From Tetracentron sinense (Eukaryota > Streptophyta > Magnoliopsida > Trochodendrales > Trochodendraceae), in NCBI GenBank assembly GCA_015143295.1, contig CM026564.1, positions 16,480,416-16,544,415 on the forward strand: a stretch of 64,000 nt of DNA, in the 5' to 3' direction. The position numbers and the translations under genes are program-made. The notes beneath the pieces are model-generated. The model was not told the DNA's origin, did not search any database, and worked only from the letters and a program-made list of their open reading frames with translations. This document shows positions 22,074 to 34,863 of the stretch, in pieces (within the stretch, counting starts at the first letter, position 1; each line of letters begins with the position of its first letter).

Positions 22074-23180
22074 TCAACGTCGTTGCCGTAAATTTAGCTT
22101 CTTTTGGGAGAAGAGGTACTTAAGGCTCTTGTGGTCTGTGAACAAATAGAACTCTTCCCCATAAAGGTAATGGCGCCAAATCTTGAGTGCAAATACGACT
22201 GCAGCAAGCTCTAGGTCGTGGGTTGGGTAATTTTTTTCATGCTCCTTTAATTGCCTTGATGCATAGGCAATGACCTTCTTATGCTGCATTAGGACACACC
22301 CAAGTCCAACGTGTGAGGCATCACTATACACCTCATACCCACCACATCCGGATAGTACCGTAAGGATGGGAGTCGTGGTAAGCTGCTTCTTCAGCTCCGT
22401 AAAACTGATCTCGCACTTATAGCTCCATACAAACTTGGTGTTCTTCCTTGTCAGGTAAGTGAGTGGTGCTGCAAGGCTGGAGAAACCTTCTACGAATCTC
22501 CTATAATAGTCTGCCAACCCAAGCAAACTGCGTATCTCTGTGACACTCTTGGTCTTGGGCCTCGCCCAACTCAAGACTGCCTCTATTTTCTTTGAATCCA
22601 CCGAGATGCCTTTTACGGAAACAACGTGGCCTAAGAATGCCACTTCTTCTAACCAAAACTCACACTTGCTTAATTTGGCTTATAACTTGTGCTCTCTTAG
22701 CATTTCCAAAGCAAGGCGAAGGTCTCACACGTGATCTTCCCGTGTCTGGGAATATATCAAGATGTCATCTACAAACACTATCACGCATCGATCCAGGTAT
22801 GGTCGGAACACCCGATTCATCAAATCCATAAAGGCTGCTGGCAAGTTCGTGAGACCAAAAGGCATCACCAAGAACTCGTAGTGTCCGTACCGAGTCCGGA
22901 ATGCCGTTTTGGGAACATTTTCAGCCTTGATCTTCAACTGGTGGTAACCCGACCAAAGATCAATCGTAGAGAAAATTCTCGCCCCCTTTAACTGATCGAA
23001 TAGGTCATCAATCCTAGGCAATGGATACCTATTCTTTATAGTGACCTTATTCAACTGCCTGTAATCAATGCACATCCGCATCGAGCCATCCTTCTTCTTA
23101 ACAAATAGCACCGGGGCACCCCACGATGAGACACTTGGTAGAATGAAACCAAGGCCTTACAATTTCTCCAACTAAGTCTT
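22074..23180 (-). pseudogene. TEK-2 reverse transcriptase and RNase H
   Basis: [24 protein letters not shown] (about 23110), [33 protein letters not shown] and the catalytic FVDDIL (about 22765). A stop lies near 22724. The second frame (22643-22074) has [19 protein letters not shown], then RNase [36 protein letters not shown] and [12 protein letters not shown]. Catalytic acids are kept in both domains. Makes DNA from genomic RNA in particles in a live element. Confidence 0.9.
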
Positions 23181-23665
23181 CTACTCCTTGAGTTCAATCG
23201 GAGTCATTCTGTACGAAGCCCGGAAGATGGGAGTTGTGCCTGGTGTAAGCTCGATCACAAATTCAATATCCCTGTCTGGAGGCAACCCTGGCAACTCCTC
23301 TAAAAATACATCCAGGAATTCACTCACGACCGGGATATTCGAAGAGTCATTTGCCTCAAGGTTCGCTAGGCTCAACGCCGCAAAGCGGGCGATGTCTTTA
23401 CTTCTCAACCTGCGAAAGTGAAATGGCTTCCCTTCCACCGGCTTGAATAGTACCATCTTCTTAAAGCAAGCTACATGCCCATGATGAGTTGCTAACTAAT
23501 TCATCCCCAATATAACGTCGAAGTCCTGGAATCCAAGGACAATGAGATTGATTGCTAATTCGTGGCTTCCCACCTGAACTGAGTAGCCTCTGAAAATGCT
23601 ATCTGTTACTACCGTCTTGCTGAGAGGAATCGAAATGAATAACTCCGGTTCCAATTGACTAGGCT
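23181..23665 (-). pseudogene. TEK-2 protease C-terminal part and protease-RT linker
   Basis: Starts next to LINE-G. The first codons match [11 protein letters not shown] of TEK-4, so the catalytic DTG is lost in the gap between TEK-2 halves. After a stop near 23457 the linker is open (23456-23181): [34 protein letters not shown] and [16 protein letters not shown]. Ordinary chromovirus spacing between protease and RT. Confidence 0.8.
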
Positions 23666-23839
23666 CCAATCTTCTGATCCTGCATGTCCCTGGTCCGCTT
23701 TGTTTGCTTCGAATAGAGTTAAAGCCAATGGCTTAACCCTAGAGTTCATCAAACCTCGTTCTGTTAAGGGAAAGAAGCTCATTTTATGCCCTTCATCTGA
23801 AATAGACGTAGATGCTGAGCGCTGGTCTGGAGCACTGGT
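23666..23839 (+). pseudogene. LINE-G part 1: ORF1 N-terminal fragment
   Basis: Plus-strand frame: CPWSALFASNRVKANGLTL, FIKPRSVKGKKLI and SSEIDVDAERWSGALV. This is the start of ORF1 in plant LINEs, just before the DUF4283 domain. It is cut on the right at 23840 by the TEK-3 LTR. LINE-G part 2 (from 45449) picks up later in ORF1, after the missing half of DUF4283. Confidence 0.75.
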
Positions 23840-25254
23840 TGTGACGCCCGAACCCGCGCCTACCAGAGTAGTGTCCCAAGACGCGTGCCCGGTCATTCAT
23901 ACCAACTCAGCGGAAAACTTTACCGAACAAATACGAAAAAATTTAAACTTTACTCACATGAAGTAACATAAACTCTGGTCATCACAATAACCATCAACCA
24001 TAAAACAAATACCTGTATATTATTTACCATTGTGTCTGTTTTACAAAACACAGGCGCCACTAACGCGCCGGGACAAGTCTCTATCCAAAGACAAAAGTAC
24101 AAGGTGCAGGATCCACACCAACTACTCGTCCGCTCCAGTATTTGTTGACATGAAACGTCAGTGAGCTATGAAGCCCAATAAAAAAACCACAATCCATCTA
24201 TACTATCTTCCACATTATAGCAAAGCATCAATAAACACATAATATACATATGCCGGTTCATGATACAATTTAGTAATATATCCAAGTTATATTGTGACCC
24301 TCAGTCACATAGGCCATCGCACCCAACACGAGATTCCCAATCTCGAATATCTTTCCATATTATGCAGTTCGTTATGCAACATGTATTTCTTTTACCAAGT
24401 TATTTGTTTCAATCATCAACCATGTTTTACTCCGAGTCCTAAGACTCTGTTAACCGGCCTTTAACCCATACATGTTCATCATAGAGTGGTCTCATACCCT
24501 ATTCGAGCTTGGTCATTCCAACCTCAACACAATTCCGGCATTACCCAGTCACATCATAACTTTAGTCATCCAGACTCCTGAATACTGTTTCGGTATTTAC
24601 CCGAACATGACCAACCCTTGGGTGTCCCAACCCACACAGACCAGAATCCTGAAGGAACCCTGACCAACTTGTCTACCGTCATCTTCTGGCTATTCACTGG
24701 AGGCACTTCGGGCCTTACTGGACACCATCTCTCCATGACGTACCACCTAGAACGAACCCCGATAGGCATAGTGCCGCCTCTTCGGAACCAACCATAGAGG
24801 AACCCCGGTCAATACACTATATAATGCTCAGTCACTTTAGACATCTTTTAGGACTCCGACATCTCCCAGTTCAACCAATTGTGACAACGCTTGAGCATGT
24901 CGGCTCAACTAACTGCGAATCCGAAGATTCCAGACTACAATCACTACTCCGGACCTAATCAAAGAGGATCTATGGATAGTAATCCACTCACTCCAGACTA
25001 TCACTCACAGAGGTCTACACACTACGACCCCGACTATTCCAGTATAAAAATAATCATCCCATCATATACACATGTCATGTCAAGTCAACAAATCGCTTAG
25101 CCTCGGTCACCCAATCGATCGCCGAACCTAAATTCCGAGTTATTCAACTCGAAACCAAGGGCTACGCCCTACTGCTCAATTTCTATACCTCCCCATACAA
25201 GTACATACAACCCATTTTAACACACCAAGACAAGCATAATGTTGAATAAAGATC

Positions 25255-25980
25255 TGAGATCAGGAAGGGGCTCTGTAATTATCAAAACTATACTGTTGTT
25301 CCTAAAACGACAGACTAGGTTTTATTTAGAAATTCATATTGTCAAATCCAACCATCAGATCTCATTGCAATTTTGATATGATTGACAAAGTAGGAAGGTC
25401 GCAATATGGTAAAAATCTGAGCATGATCTGAGATAAGGAAGGTTCCCTGTAGTGATCAAAACTGTATCGTTAGTCTTAAAAATAGCAGACTAGGTTTTCC
25501 TTAAGAAATCATATCATCTTATCCAACCATCAGATCGCAGTGAAATTTTGATATGATTTACAGATTAGGAAGATAAATATGTGGTAAAATTTATAGTATG
25601 ATCTGAGATCAGGAGCATTCCCTATAATTAGGAAAACCGTACTGTTAGCCTTAAAAACAGCAGACTAGGTTTTCCTTTAGAAATTCATATCATCCTATCC
25701 AACCATCAGATCGCAGTGAAATTTTGATATGATTTACAGATTAGAAAGATATATTTAGAGTAAAAATTTGAGCATGATCAGAGCTCAGAAAGGTTCCCTA
25801 TAATTAGGAAAACCGCACTATTAGCCTTAAAAACAGCATACTAGGTTTTCCTTTAGAAATTCATATCATCCAATCCAACCATCAGATCGTAGTAAAATTT
25901 TGATATGATTTACAGATTAGGAAGATAAATTTAGAGTAAAAATTTGAGTTTGATTAGAGCTCAGAAAGGGTCTGTATAAA
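25255..25980. repeat. 175-bp tandem repeats inside family-beta LTR, 4 units
   Basis: Unit starts (gagatcagg-like words) at about 25255, 25430, 25605, 25780 and 25957, steps 175, 175, 175 and 177. Each unit holds actaggttttcctttagaa, tccaaccatcagatc and aaattttgatatgatttac. The partner LTR has five units. Confidence 0.85.
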
Positions 25981-26247
25981 TAGCACAATTCGCATAATTT
26001 ATCTAGTGCAATGAAAAATAGATAAGAAAGAGTTTTTATTACCTCTGGTACCCGTGTTTCGAAGCTCCAAGAGATTAAATAGACACCGCCAATACGCTCA
26101 GCACATCCAAAAAGTCAGGATACGCCTCTTTATCTCTCTCTCTAGAAAGTTCCCTTTCTCTCTCTAGAATGTTTCTCTCTCTAGAAAATTCGGTAGGGCT
26201 TCGCCTCTCTCTCACTAGGATGAGAAATGGCTGGGAGGGTGGTGTAC

Positions 26248-26255
26248 TATTTATA
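26248..26255 (-). promoter_or_regulatory. TATA box in TEK-3 terminal LTR
   Basis: TATAAATA on the minus strand, about 720 bp from the LTR start, followed by a GA-rich segment. The middle LTR has the same box at 34856-34863. Position fits the U3/R promoter of an LTR. Confidence 0.5.
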
Positions 26256-27006
26256 GACTAGCTCACCCACACATGCGCGCCAAGTGTCGCTTGGAAGGTG
26301 CCACGTGTTGGCCTGAGCCGAGACACGTGTCGCGGCTTGCGAATCGCGACCGGTTTCCGGTAATGTCACCGAAAGTCATTCCGAAAGCATACCATGTGAT
26401 TTTCAATTTTGAAAAAACTTCAGGTGATCGATCTTGGGGTAGTCTGACACCTGCTGTAAAAATTTTGGGGAAATCCGACGAGTTTTGACTACCAAAAAGT
26501 GCGACCGGAAGAATTCGCAAAACCCACAAATTTTCCAATTTCGGATACAAAACACACTGGAGTTTTGCCATATGAGATAATAAACTGCCGAAATGACAGA
26601 GGGTCGTCCCCATGGCCTTCCAGTAAGTAGTGGGACAATCCACACAGATTTCGATTAGAAAGTCCGCTAAATATAGAGCCCCAATCGAAATTCGATACAC
26701 TACGAATTCCCTGATTTTCTCAATGTTTCCACACATAGGACCTTCGCGGTTTCGCGAATTGATGTGCAACTGAATCGGAACGATAGGTGGACGTCCGGAT
26801 AGCCGACCGGCACACTATGTGCGCAGATCGAAGAAAAACACTAATTTCGTAGTAGTGCAACCCAATTCCGAGTTATACCTACTTTACACAAATTTATCAA
26901 ACACACAAGTAATTAACCTCAATTAAGGACCGATAATCCAAAATTTTATTATATTAAAATTCCGGGTCGCTACAATCTCCCCTCACAAAAATTTCGTCCT
27001 CGAAAT

Positions 27007-28387
27007 TTATATACAAAATATATTAAGCAGGAAACAATTGAAGATGATTGCGTCTGATGGCATCCTCCAGTTCCCAAGTAGCTTCTTCAATACTGTGATG
27101 TTGCCATAATACTTTAACCAGCTAGATTGACTTATTCCGTAACACCTGTTCCTTGTGGTCCAATATTTGCATTGGCTTTTCCTCAAAAGACAAGTCTTCT
27201 TGAACTTGAAGTGGTTCATACCGAATCACATGCGAAGGATCAGGTATATATTTCCTTAGCATGGATATGTGAAACACATGGTGAACCCTCTCTAACTCTG
27301 GTGGCAACGCCAGACGATATGCTACAGCCCTCACCTTAGCCAAAATTTCAAAAGGTCCAATGAATCGCGGACTTAACTTCCCCCGCTTTCCAAATCGAAT
27401 AATGCCTTTTGATGGAGAGATCTTCAAGAAGACATGGTCGTCGACTTGAAATTCCAAGTCTCGACGCTTTCCATCTGCGTAGCTCTTCTGACGACTCTGT
27501 GCAGCCAATAACCTGGATCGAATCAACTCGATTTTTTCCATTGTTTCCTGTACCAGTTCAGGTCCCAGTCGCTTATGCTCTCCTACTTCAGTCCAACATA
27601 CCGGAGACCGACAGCTCCGACCATACAAGGCCTCATACGGAGCCATTTGAATACTTGCCTGATAACTATTGTTATATGCAAACTCGATCAACGGCAAATG
27701 ATCATCCCAGCTACCATGAAAGTCCAGACTGCAAGTGCGCATCATATCTTCTAGAGTTTGTATCGTGCACTCGGACTGTCCGTCGATTTGCGGATGATAA
27801 GCTGTATTCATGTTTAGCTGCGTACCCAAAGCTTCCTGTAAGCTCCTCCAAAATCAGGAAGTAAATTACGGATCGCGATCTGACACAATAGATACTGGCA
27901 CACCATGCAGCTTCACAATCTCCTTGATGTACAACTTTGATAAATGTTCCAGGGTTATGGTATCCTTGATAGCGAGAAAGTGAGCTGACTTTGTCAATCG
28001 ATCAACTATCACCCAAACGGCATCGTGTCCACTCCTTGTTTTTGGTAACCCCACCACAAAATCCATTGTAATGTGTTCCCATTTCCACTCGGGGGTAGGC
28101 AATGAATTTAACAATCCAGGTGGTTTCTGATGTTCTGCCTTGACTTGTTGAAAAACAAGGCATCGATATACATACTCTGCAATTTATCTTTTCATGCCAT
28201 TCCACCAGTAGTTATTCTTCATATCCTGATACATCTTCGTACTTCCAGGGTGCACCGCAAAACGAGATCGATGTGCGCCTCATTGAGCAGTTCATTTTTC
28301 AACTCAGGGTTTCCAGGCACACAGATTCGTCCTTTGAATGAAAGTATTCCATCTTTAGATTCTTCAAAATCACCCATTTTTCCTTAA
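27007..28387 (-). pseudogene. TEK-3 unit 1 integrase with chromodomain-like end
   Basis: Read downward: KGRICVPGN, zinc-binding region with a damaged start (28387-28120), then [18 protein letters not shown] (first catalytic D, about 28080), [12 protein letters not shown] and VSIVSDRDP (second D, about 27870). The frame changes at 27865. Next come NMNTAYHPQIDGQSE (catalytic E), [37 protein letters not shown] and VFHISMLRKYIPDPS. A stop near 27122 precedes LVKVLWQHHSIEEATWE, the chromodomain-like tail. Only two or three lesions break the whole integrase. Confidence 0.9.
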
Positions 28388-28392
28388 AGAAT

Positions 28393-29760
28393 CTAATCTC
28401 TGATAACTTTGATCTCCTGATCTTCCAACTGTGCTTCTTGAATCTTTTGTAACAACACTGGCTTGGCCTGAATACTAGCCAACTTGGCACTATTACCGTG
28501 GAATCCTAGACTCAGATTCCAACTCTTGAATTCTTCGATCACCTTCCATCGCTCTGCCCTCATATATGCTACAGATCCAACTGTCTTTCTACTCAGGGTA
28601 TCAGCAACCACATTACCCTTACTAGGATGATACTGGATTACATAGTCATAATCTTTCAAGAATTCCATCCATCTACACACAACATATTGAGTTCCTTTTG
28701 GGAGAATAGATACTTTAAACGCTTGTGATCACTATAGATCATCAACTTCTCTCCATAAAGATAATGCCTCCAAATTTTTAGTGCGAACATTACTGCAGCT
28801 AACTCCAGGTCATGCGTGGGATAATTCCGTTCGTGAATCTTGAGTTGTCTCGAACCATAAGCAATGACCCTTTTGTTTTGAATTAGACACAACCGAGTCC
28901 CTTACCGGAAGCATCACAATACACCTCAAGTCCTCCAGATCCTGAGGGAGTTGCCAATACTGGAGCGGTTGTTAATCTCTTCTTTAATTCTTGAAAACTT
29001 CGCTCCCGAGATGCCGTCCATTCGAACTTCACATCTTTCTTAGTCAATTCCGTTAATGGAGTTGCTATCTTCGAGAAACCTTCTACAAATCTGCGGTAGT
29101 ATCCAGCCAATCCCAAAAAACTTCGAACTTCAGTAACAGTGGATGGCCTTGCCCAATCGGTTACCGCCTGAATCTTGGAGGGATCAACAGATATTCCATT
29201 CCTTAACACAATATGCCCAAGGAAGGCTACCTCTTCCATCCAAAACTCGCACTTGGAGAACTTAGCATATAGCTGATTATCTCTTAATGTCTATAGCGTA
29301 ATCCTCAAGTGCTCAGCATGCTTCTCACGACTAGGTGAATACACCAAGATATCATCAATAAATACCACAATAAATTGATCCAAGTATGGCCTGAAAAGGC
29401 GATTCATCAATTCCATAAAGGCCGCAGGTGCATTTGTCAGTCCAAAAGGCATCACCAGGAACTCGTAGTGACCATACCGAGTTCGGAATGCTATCTTTTG
29501 AATATCTTCTTCTTTGATCCTCAATTGGTGATAGCCGGACCGTAAATTAATCTTTGAAAACACTTGGGCGCCTTGCAACTGATCAAATAGATCATCAATC
29601 CTGGGGAGAGGATACTTATTCTTGATCGTCGCTTGATTCAGCAGACGAGATAGTCTATACATAGACGCAGACTCCCGTCTTTCTTTTGGAAAAATAACAC
29701 CTGTGCTCCCCACAGTGAAACACTAGGGCGGATCAAACCCTTATCTAATAGGTCTTGCAA
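28393..29760 (-). pseudogene. TEK-3 unit 1 reverse transcriptase and RNase H
   Basis: RT open from 29713: [52 protein letters not shown] and catalytic FIDDIL (about 29355). A stop near 29290 and a frame change follow. Then [29 protein letters not shown] and RNase [13 protein letters not shown] (about 28925), [21 protein letters not shown] and [12 protein letters not shown], then [27 protein letters not shown] to 28393. The family-beta protein differs clearly from family alpha, e.g. FIDD in place of FVDD. Confidence 0.9.
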
Positions 29761-31397
29761 CTAAATCTTTAGTTCTTGCAACTCAGCTGGAGCCATCCGA
29801 TACGGTGTTTTAGATATCGAGACTACACCCGGAGTAATATCGATTGTAAAATCGATTTCTCTAGTAGGAGGGAGTCCTGGTAATTCATTAGGAAACACAT
29901 CTGGGGTATTCCCTAAAGTGTCATCTTTATCTTTATCGACCACCACTGTTGCTAAATATCCAGTACACCCCTTATCTAGAAGGTGACATGCTTTAATTGC
30001 TGATATTAGTTTGGGTGCTTGACTTCGGATAATCCCCTACATTGCGAACTTTGGGATGTCCGGAATTCGAAATATCACTTTCTTGGCATTAAAATCTACC
30101 ATTGCATAGTAATTGGCCAACCAATCCATCAAAGGGATAACATCATAATCCTTTAGGTCTAACACGATCAGATCTACTAACATCTGTACACTATTGGTAA
30201 GTATGGGACAACTATCATAGACTGTTTTTGTGCACAAAACTTTCCCTGATGGTGTAGATATAGACATCATGCTTTTGAGTGTATCAGGCTTGTAACTTAT
30301 GTGTCTAGCAAAACGAGTTGAGATAAACGAATGTGTAGCACCAGTATCAATAAATGCATATGTAGGCTTTTGAAAAATTAGCAATTTACCTTCAATAACA
30401 CCTTCGGCCTGCTGAGCTTTCTCTTGCGTGATAGCGAAAACTCGACCTTTCCTGCCCTCCAGGGCTAGTGGCTTCGATTGAGGGCAGTCTCTCTTGAAGT
30501 GGCCAAGCCTTCCACACTGAAAACAACCTTGTCCTCTGCAATCCTTAGTCAAGTGAGCTTGCCCACACTTGGCACATTTTGGTCCAGATCCTCCTATAGA
30601 TACTTGGCCCTTCACATCATCAAATTTTCTTTTTCTAGCGAACCGATTGGTGTTGTTCTTTTTGTCCCAGGACTTCCCCAGCTGGTCCTTTATTCTTCCC
30701 TAGAGTTGAGGGAAGCATTTTCTCGTGCACTCGCTCCACTTGGAGCGCTCTGTCTAAAAGCTCAGAAAACACAGTAAATCGTTGGGCTGCCAACTTTCCC
30801 TTAATTGGTGGCTTTAAACCTTCCTCAAACTTTTCAACTCTCCACTACTCATCCTCCACAAACTTCGCGGCAAATCTCGAGAGTTTATTGTATCTTTAAA
30901 CCTTCCTCACTCACGGTCATGTTTCCCTGAGTTAATTGAAGAAACTCTATCTCCTTCTTCTTCTTCATCGAGGCAGAGAAATACCTCTCATAAAATAACT
31001 CTACAAACTTTGCCCAAGTCACGGGCCTCTGATTAGGTAAGATTGTTCGTTCCACTGTTGTCCACCAGTGCTCGGCCTCCCCTTCAAGCATGATTAAAGC
31101 AAATTCCGACTGCGCGTTCTCGGGTAATGCTATAGCCCGGAAGATCTTTTCCAATCCCTTAATCCAGTTCTCCGCCTTCAGCGGATTTGTGGACCCTGAG
31201 AAAGCTGACGGTCCAAGTCTTTTGAATTTCTCAAGTCTTGTCGCATGCCCATGTTCTAGTATGGTAGCGATAGGACGACTACCATTGCCATTTCCATTTT
31301 TATTTTGGGTTTGTTGTTGTTGAATTAAATTAGCTAGAGTCGAGATGGCTTCAAAGGCTCTGGCCAAAGTATTCTCAGGTGCTCTCCGAGGTGGCAT
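29761..31397 (-). pseudogene. TEK-3 unit 1 gag and protease
   Basis: Gag capsid part is open at 31397-30885 from MPPRRAPENT: RFKRLGPSAFSGSTNPLKAE, EGEAEHWWTTV and FYERYFSASMKKKKE. A damaged stretch (30884-30616) follows. The next frame (30615-30037) has two zinc knuckles, C-x2-C-x3-H-x4-C at residues 14-26 and C-x2-C-x4-H-x4-C at 31-44, and runs without a break into the protease with DTGATHSF (catalytic D at about 30348). Gag and protease are thus in one frame, with no intron between them, unlike family alpha. The linker to RT ends at 29761 with one stop near 29763. Confidence 0.88.
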
Positions 31398-32138
31398 GGT
31401 TTTCCTCTAATTATACTATAGTAAACGCTTTATAAATGTAATGAAATAAAAAGAAATGTACTCAAGAGTTCAATAGTCAAAAAGAAACATTTCATTCATT
31501 TCATTACTAAGATACACAAGGCAACACTGTACAGTATAGTAGTACACCAGCGTATACAAAACATCTTGTAGCTGTACACATACAAAAAGTGATCTCATGA
31601 TGGAAAGACCGATTAGGGCATCTATTATACTCCAAAAAGCCAAAACGATACAGATGCACCACGCTCTTTCCCTATGATCCTATACTCCGTAAGTCCCAAC
31701 CTCTATCGGTGAGACTGCTACACTATCCTCCCGCGGTGCTTGGTCCTCTGTCTCAGGTCTAGCCTCTCCCAATACCCAATCAATATCAGGGATTCGTGCA
31801 TTGCTCGTGCGATCAATCCCTTGAGGAGTGATTGTACCGCCTTTAGGTGTACAGTGCGGTAAGATGACCATCCAGCATGACGTTTTCTTTGCATGGTCAC
31901 CGCCCACTCAAACAGAGCTATCTCCCTCTTTGTGGGAATTCTGTGCGTCCTCGCCATTCCTGCACATGCACATGTTCTAAATCAATGTCTGATTTCGAAA
32001 CATGACATGTACAACAATCACTCAACTAGGAATATCGAATTAATCTCTAAGGGATGATCGCCTATCCAACGGTTCTTAGGTGTGTTATGCTCAAGTATGA
32101 TTTGTGTGATGGTTATTGCTATTGGCTCTGATACCAAT
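31398..32138 (-). other. TEK-3 leader and primer-binding site
   Basis: The 741-bp leader between LTR and gag. The primer-binding site lies at 32123-32136 on the minus strand, TGGTATCAGAGCCA, a perfect match to the 3' end of initiator-Met tRNA as known in plant retrotransposons, two bases from the LTR end. No convincing coding region; short open frames such as 31680-31907 look accidental. Confidence 0.85.
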
Positions 32139-33669
32139 TGTGACACCCTGAACCCGCGCCTACCGGAGTAGTGTCTCGAGACGCGTGCCCGGTCGTTCAT
32201 ACGAGCTCAGCGGAAGACTTTACCCCACAAATGCAGAAAAATTTAAACTTTACTCGCATGGAGCAACATAAACTCTAGTCATCACAATAGCCATCAACCA
32301 TAAAACAAATACCTGTATATTATTTACCATTGTGTCTGTTTTACAAAACAAAGGCGCCACTAGCGCCCTGGGACAAGTCTCTATCCAAAGACAAAAGTAC
32401 AAGGTGCAGGATCCAAACCTACTACTCGTCCGCTCCAGTATCTGTTGACATGAAACGTCATTGAGCTATGAAGCCCAATAAAAAAAACTACAATCCATCT
32501 ATACTATCTTCCACATTATAGCGAAGCATCAATAAACACATAATATACATATGCCAGTTCATGATACAATTTAGTAATATATCCAAGTTATATTGTGACC
32601 CTCAGTCACACAGGGCCATCGTACCCAACACGAGATTCCCAATCTCGAATATCTTTCCCAATTATGGAGTTCGTTAAGCAACATGTATTTCTTTTACCAA
32701 GTTATTTGTTTCGATCATCAACCATGTTTTACTCCTAGTCCTGAGACTCTGTTAACTGGCCTTTAGCCCATACATGTTCATCATAGAGTGGTCTCTATAC
32801 CCTATTCGAGCTTGATCATTCCAAGCTCAACACAATTCCGGCATTACCCGGTCACATCATAACTTGAGTCATCCAGACTCCTGAATACTGTTCCGGTATT
32901 TACCCGAACATGACCAACCCTTTGGTGTCCTAACCCACACAGACCAGAATCCTGAAGATTCTACACAACTAGGGTAATCATCCTCCAAGGACTTACCACA
33001 TATACTCTGACTGACAGCACCAAATGTTATACACACCGCCATCTCACTGGTTATCAGTCACGAAGGAACCCTGACCAACTTGTCTACCGTCATCTTCTGG
33101 CTATTCACTGGAGGCACCCCGGGCCTTACTGGACATCATCTCTCCATGACGTACCACCTAAAAGGAACACCGATAGGCATAGTACCGCCTCTTCGGACCC
33201 AACCATAGTGGAACCCCGGTCAATACACTATATAATGCTCAGTCACTTTATACATCTTTTAGTACTCCGACATCTCCCAGTTCAACCAATTGTGACAACG
33301 CTTGAACATGCCGGCCCAACTAACTGCGAATCCGAAGATTCTAGACTATACACAATCACAACTCCGGACCTAGTCAAAGAGGATCTATAGATAGTAATCC
33401 ACTCACTCCCGACTATCAGTCACGGAGGTCTACACACTACGACCCCGACTATTCCAGTACCAAAATAATCATCCCATCATATACATATGCCATGTCAAGT
33501 CAACAAATCGCTTAGCGATTGGTCACCCAATCGATCGCCGAACCTAAATTCCAAGTTATTCAACCCGAAACCGAGGGCTACGCCCCTCTGCTCAGTTCCT
33601 ATACCTCCCCATACAAGTACATACAACCCATTTTAACACACCATGACAAGCATAATGTTAAATAAAGAT

Positions 33670-34570
33670 ATGAGATCAGGAAGGTGCTCTGTAATTATCA
33701 AAACCATACTGTTGTTCCTAAAACGATAGACTAGGTTTTATTTAGAAATTCATATTGTCAAATCCAACCATCAGATCTCATTGCAATTTTGATATGATTG
33801 ACAAAGTAGGAAGGTCGGAATATGGTAAAAATCTGAGCATGATTTGAAATAAGGAAGGTTCCCTGTAATGACAAAACTGTACTGTTAGCCTTAAAAATAG
33901 CATACTAGGTTTTCTTTTATAAATTCATATCATCCTATCCAACCATCAGATCATAGTGAAATTTTGATATGATATACAGATTAGGAAGATAAATATGTGA
34001 TAAAATTTATAGCATGATCTGAGATCAGGAGGGTTCTCTATAATTAGGAAAACCGTACTGTTAGCCTTAAAAATAGCAGACTAGGTTTTCCTTTAGAAAT
34101 TCATATCATCCTATCCAACCATCAGATTGCAGTGAAATTTTGATATGATTTACAGATTAAGAAGATAAAGGTAGAGTAAAAATTTGAACATGATCAGAAC
34201 TCAAAAAGGTTCCCTATAATTAGGAACACCGTACTGTTAGCCTTTAAAACAGCATACTAGGTTTTCCTTTAGAAATTCATATCATCCTATCCAATCATTA
34301 GATCGTAGTGAAATTTTGATATGATTTACAGATTAGGAAGATAAATGTAGAGTAAAAATTTTAGCATGATCAGAACTCAAAAAGGTTCCCTATAATTAGG
34401 AACACCGTACTGTTAGCCTTAAAAACAGCATACTAGGTTTTCCTTTAGAAATTCATATCATACAATCCAACCATTATATTGCAGTGAAATTTTGATATGA
34501 TTTACACATTAGGAAGATAAATTTAGAGTAAAAATTTGGGCATGATCAGAGCTCAGAAAGGGTCTGATAT
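33670..34570. repeat. 175-bp tandem repeats, 5 units
   Basis: Unit starts at about 33670, 33846, 34020, 34195, 34371 and 34548, steps 174-177. Units three to five are most alike, which fits recent gain of a unit in this LTR. Confidence 0.85.
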
Positions 34571-34855
34571 AAACAGTACAATTCCCATAATTTATCTAGT
34601 GGAATGAAAAATAGATAAGAAAGGGTTTTTATTACCTTCGGTACACGTGTTTCAAAGCTTCAAGAGATGAAATAGACACCGTCAATGCGCTCAGCACGTC
34701 CAAAAACGTCAGGATACGCCTCTTTATCTCTCTCTATAGACTTTCTCTCTCTAGAAAGTTTCTTTTCTCTCTAGAATGTTTCTCTCTCTAGAAAATTCGG
34801 CAGGGCTTCGCCTCTCTCTCACTAGGATGAGAGAAATGGCTGGGGGGTGGTCTAC

Positions 34856-34863
34856 TATTTATA
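34856..34863 (-). promoter_or_regulatory. TATA box in TEK-3 middle LTR
   Basis: TATAAATA on the minus strand, same place as in the terminal LTR. This LTR would drive unit 1 (26975-32138). Confidence 0.5.

Larger units (their letters stand above)
23840..26974 (-). repeat. TEK-3 terminal LTR (family beta, 3135 bp)
   Basis: Inverted ends TGTGACGCCC and GGGTCGCTACA. Contains four full 175-bp repeats (25255-25980) and a CT-rich stretch with TCTAGA words (26130-26210). Compared with the middle LTR it lacks one 175-bp unit and a segment of about 107 bp that would lie near 24660. A purine tract (gtgaggggagat inverted) lies just outside at 26975-26986. Confidence 0.9.
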
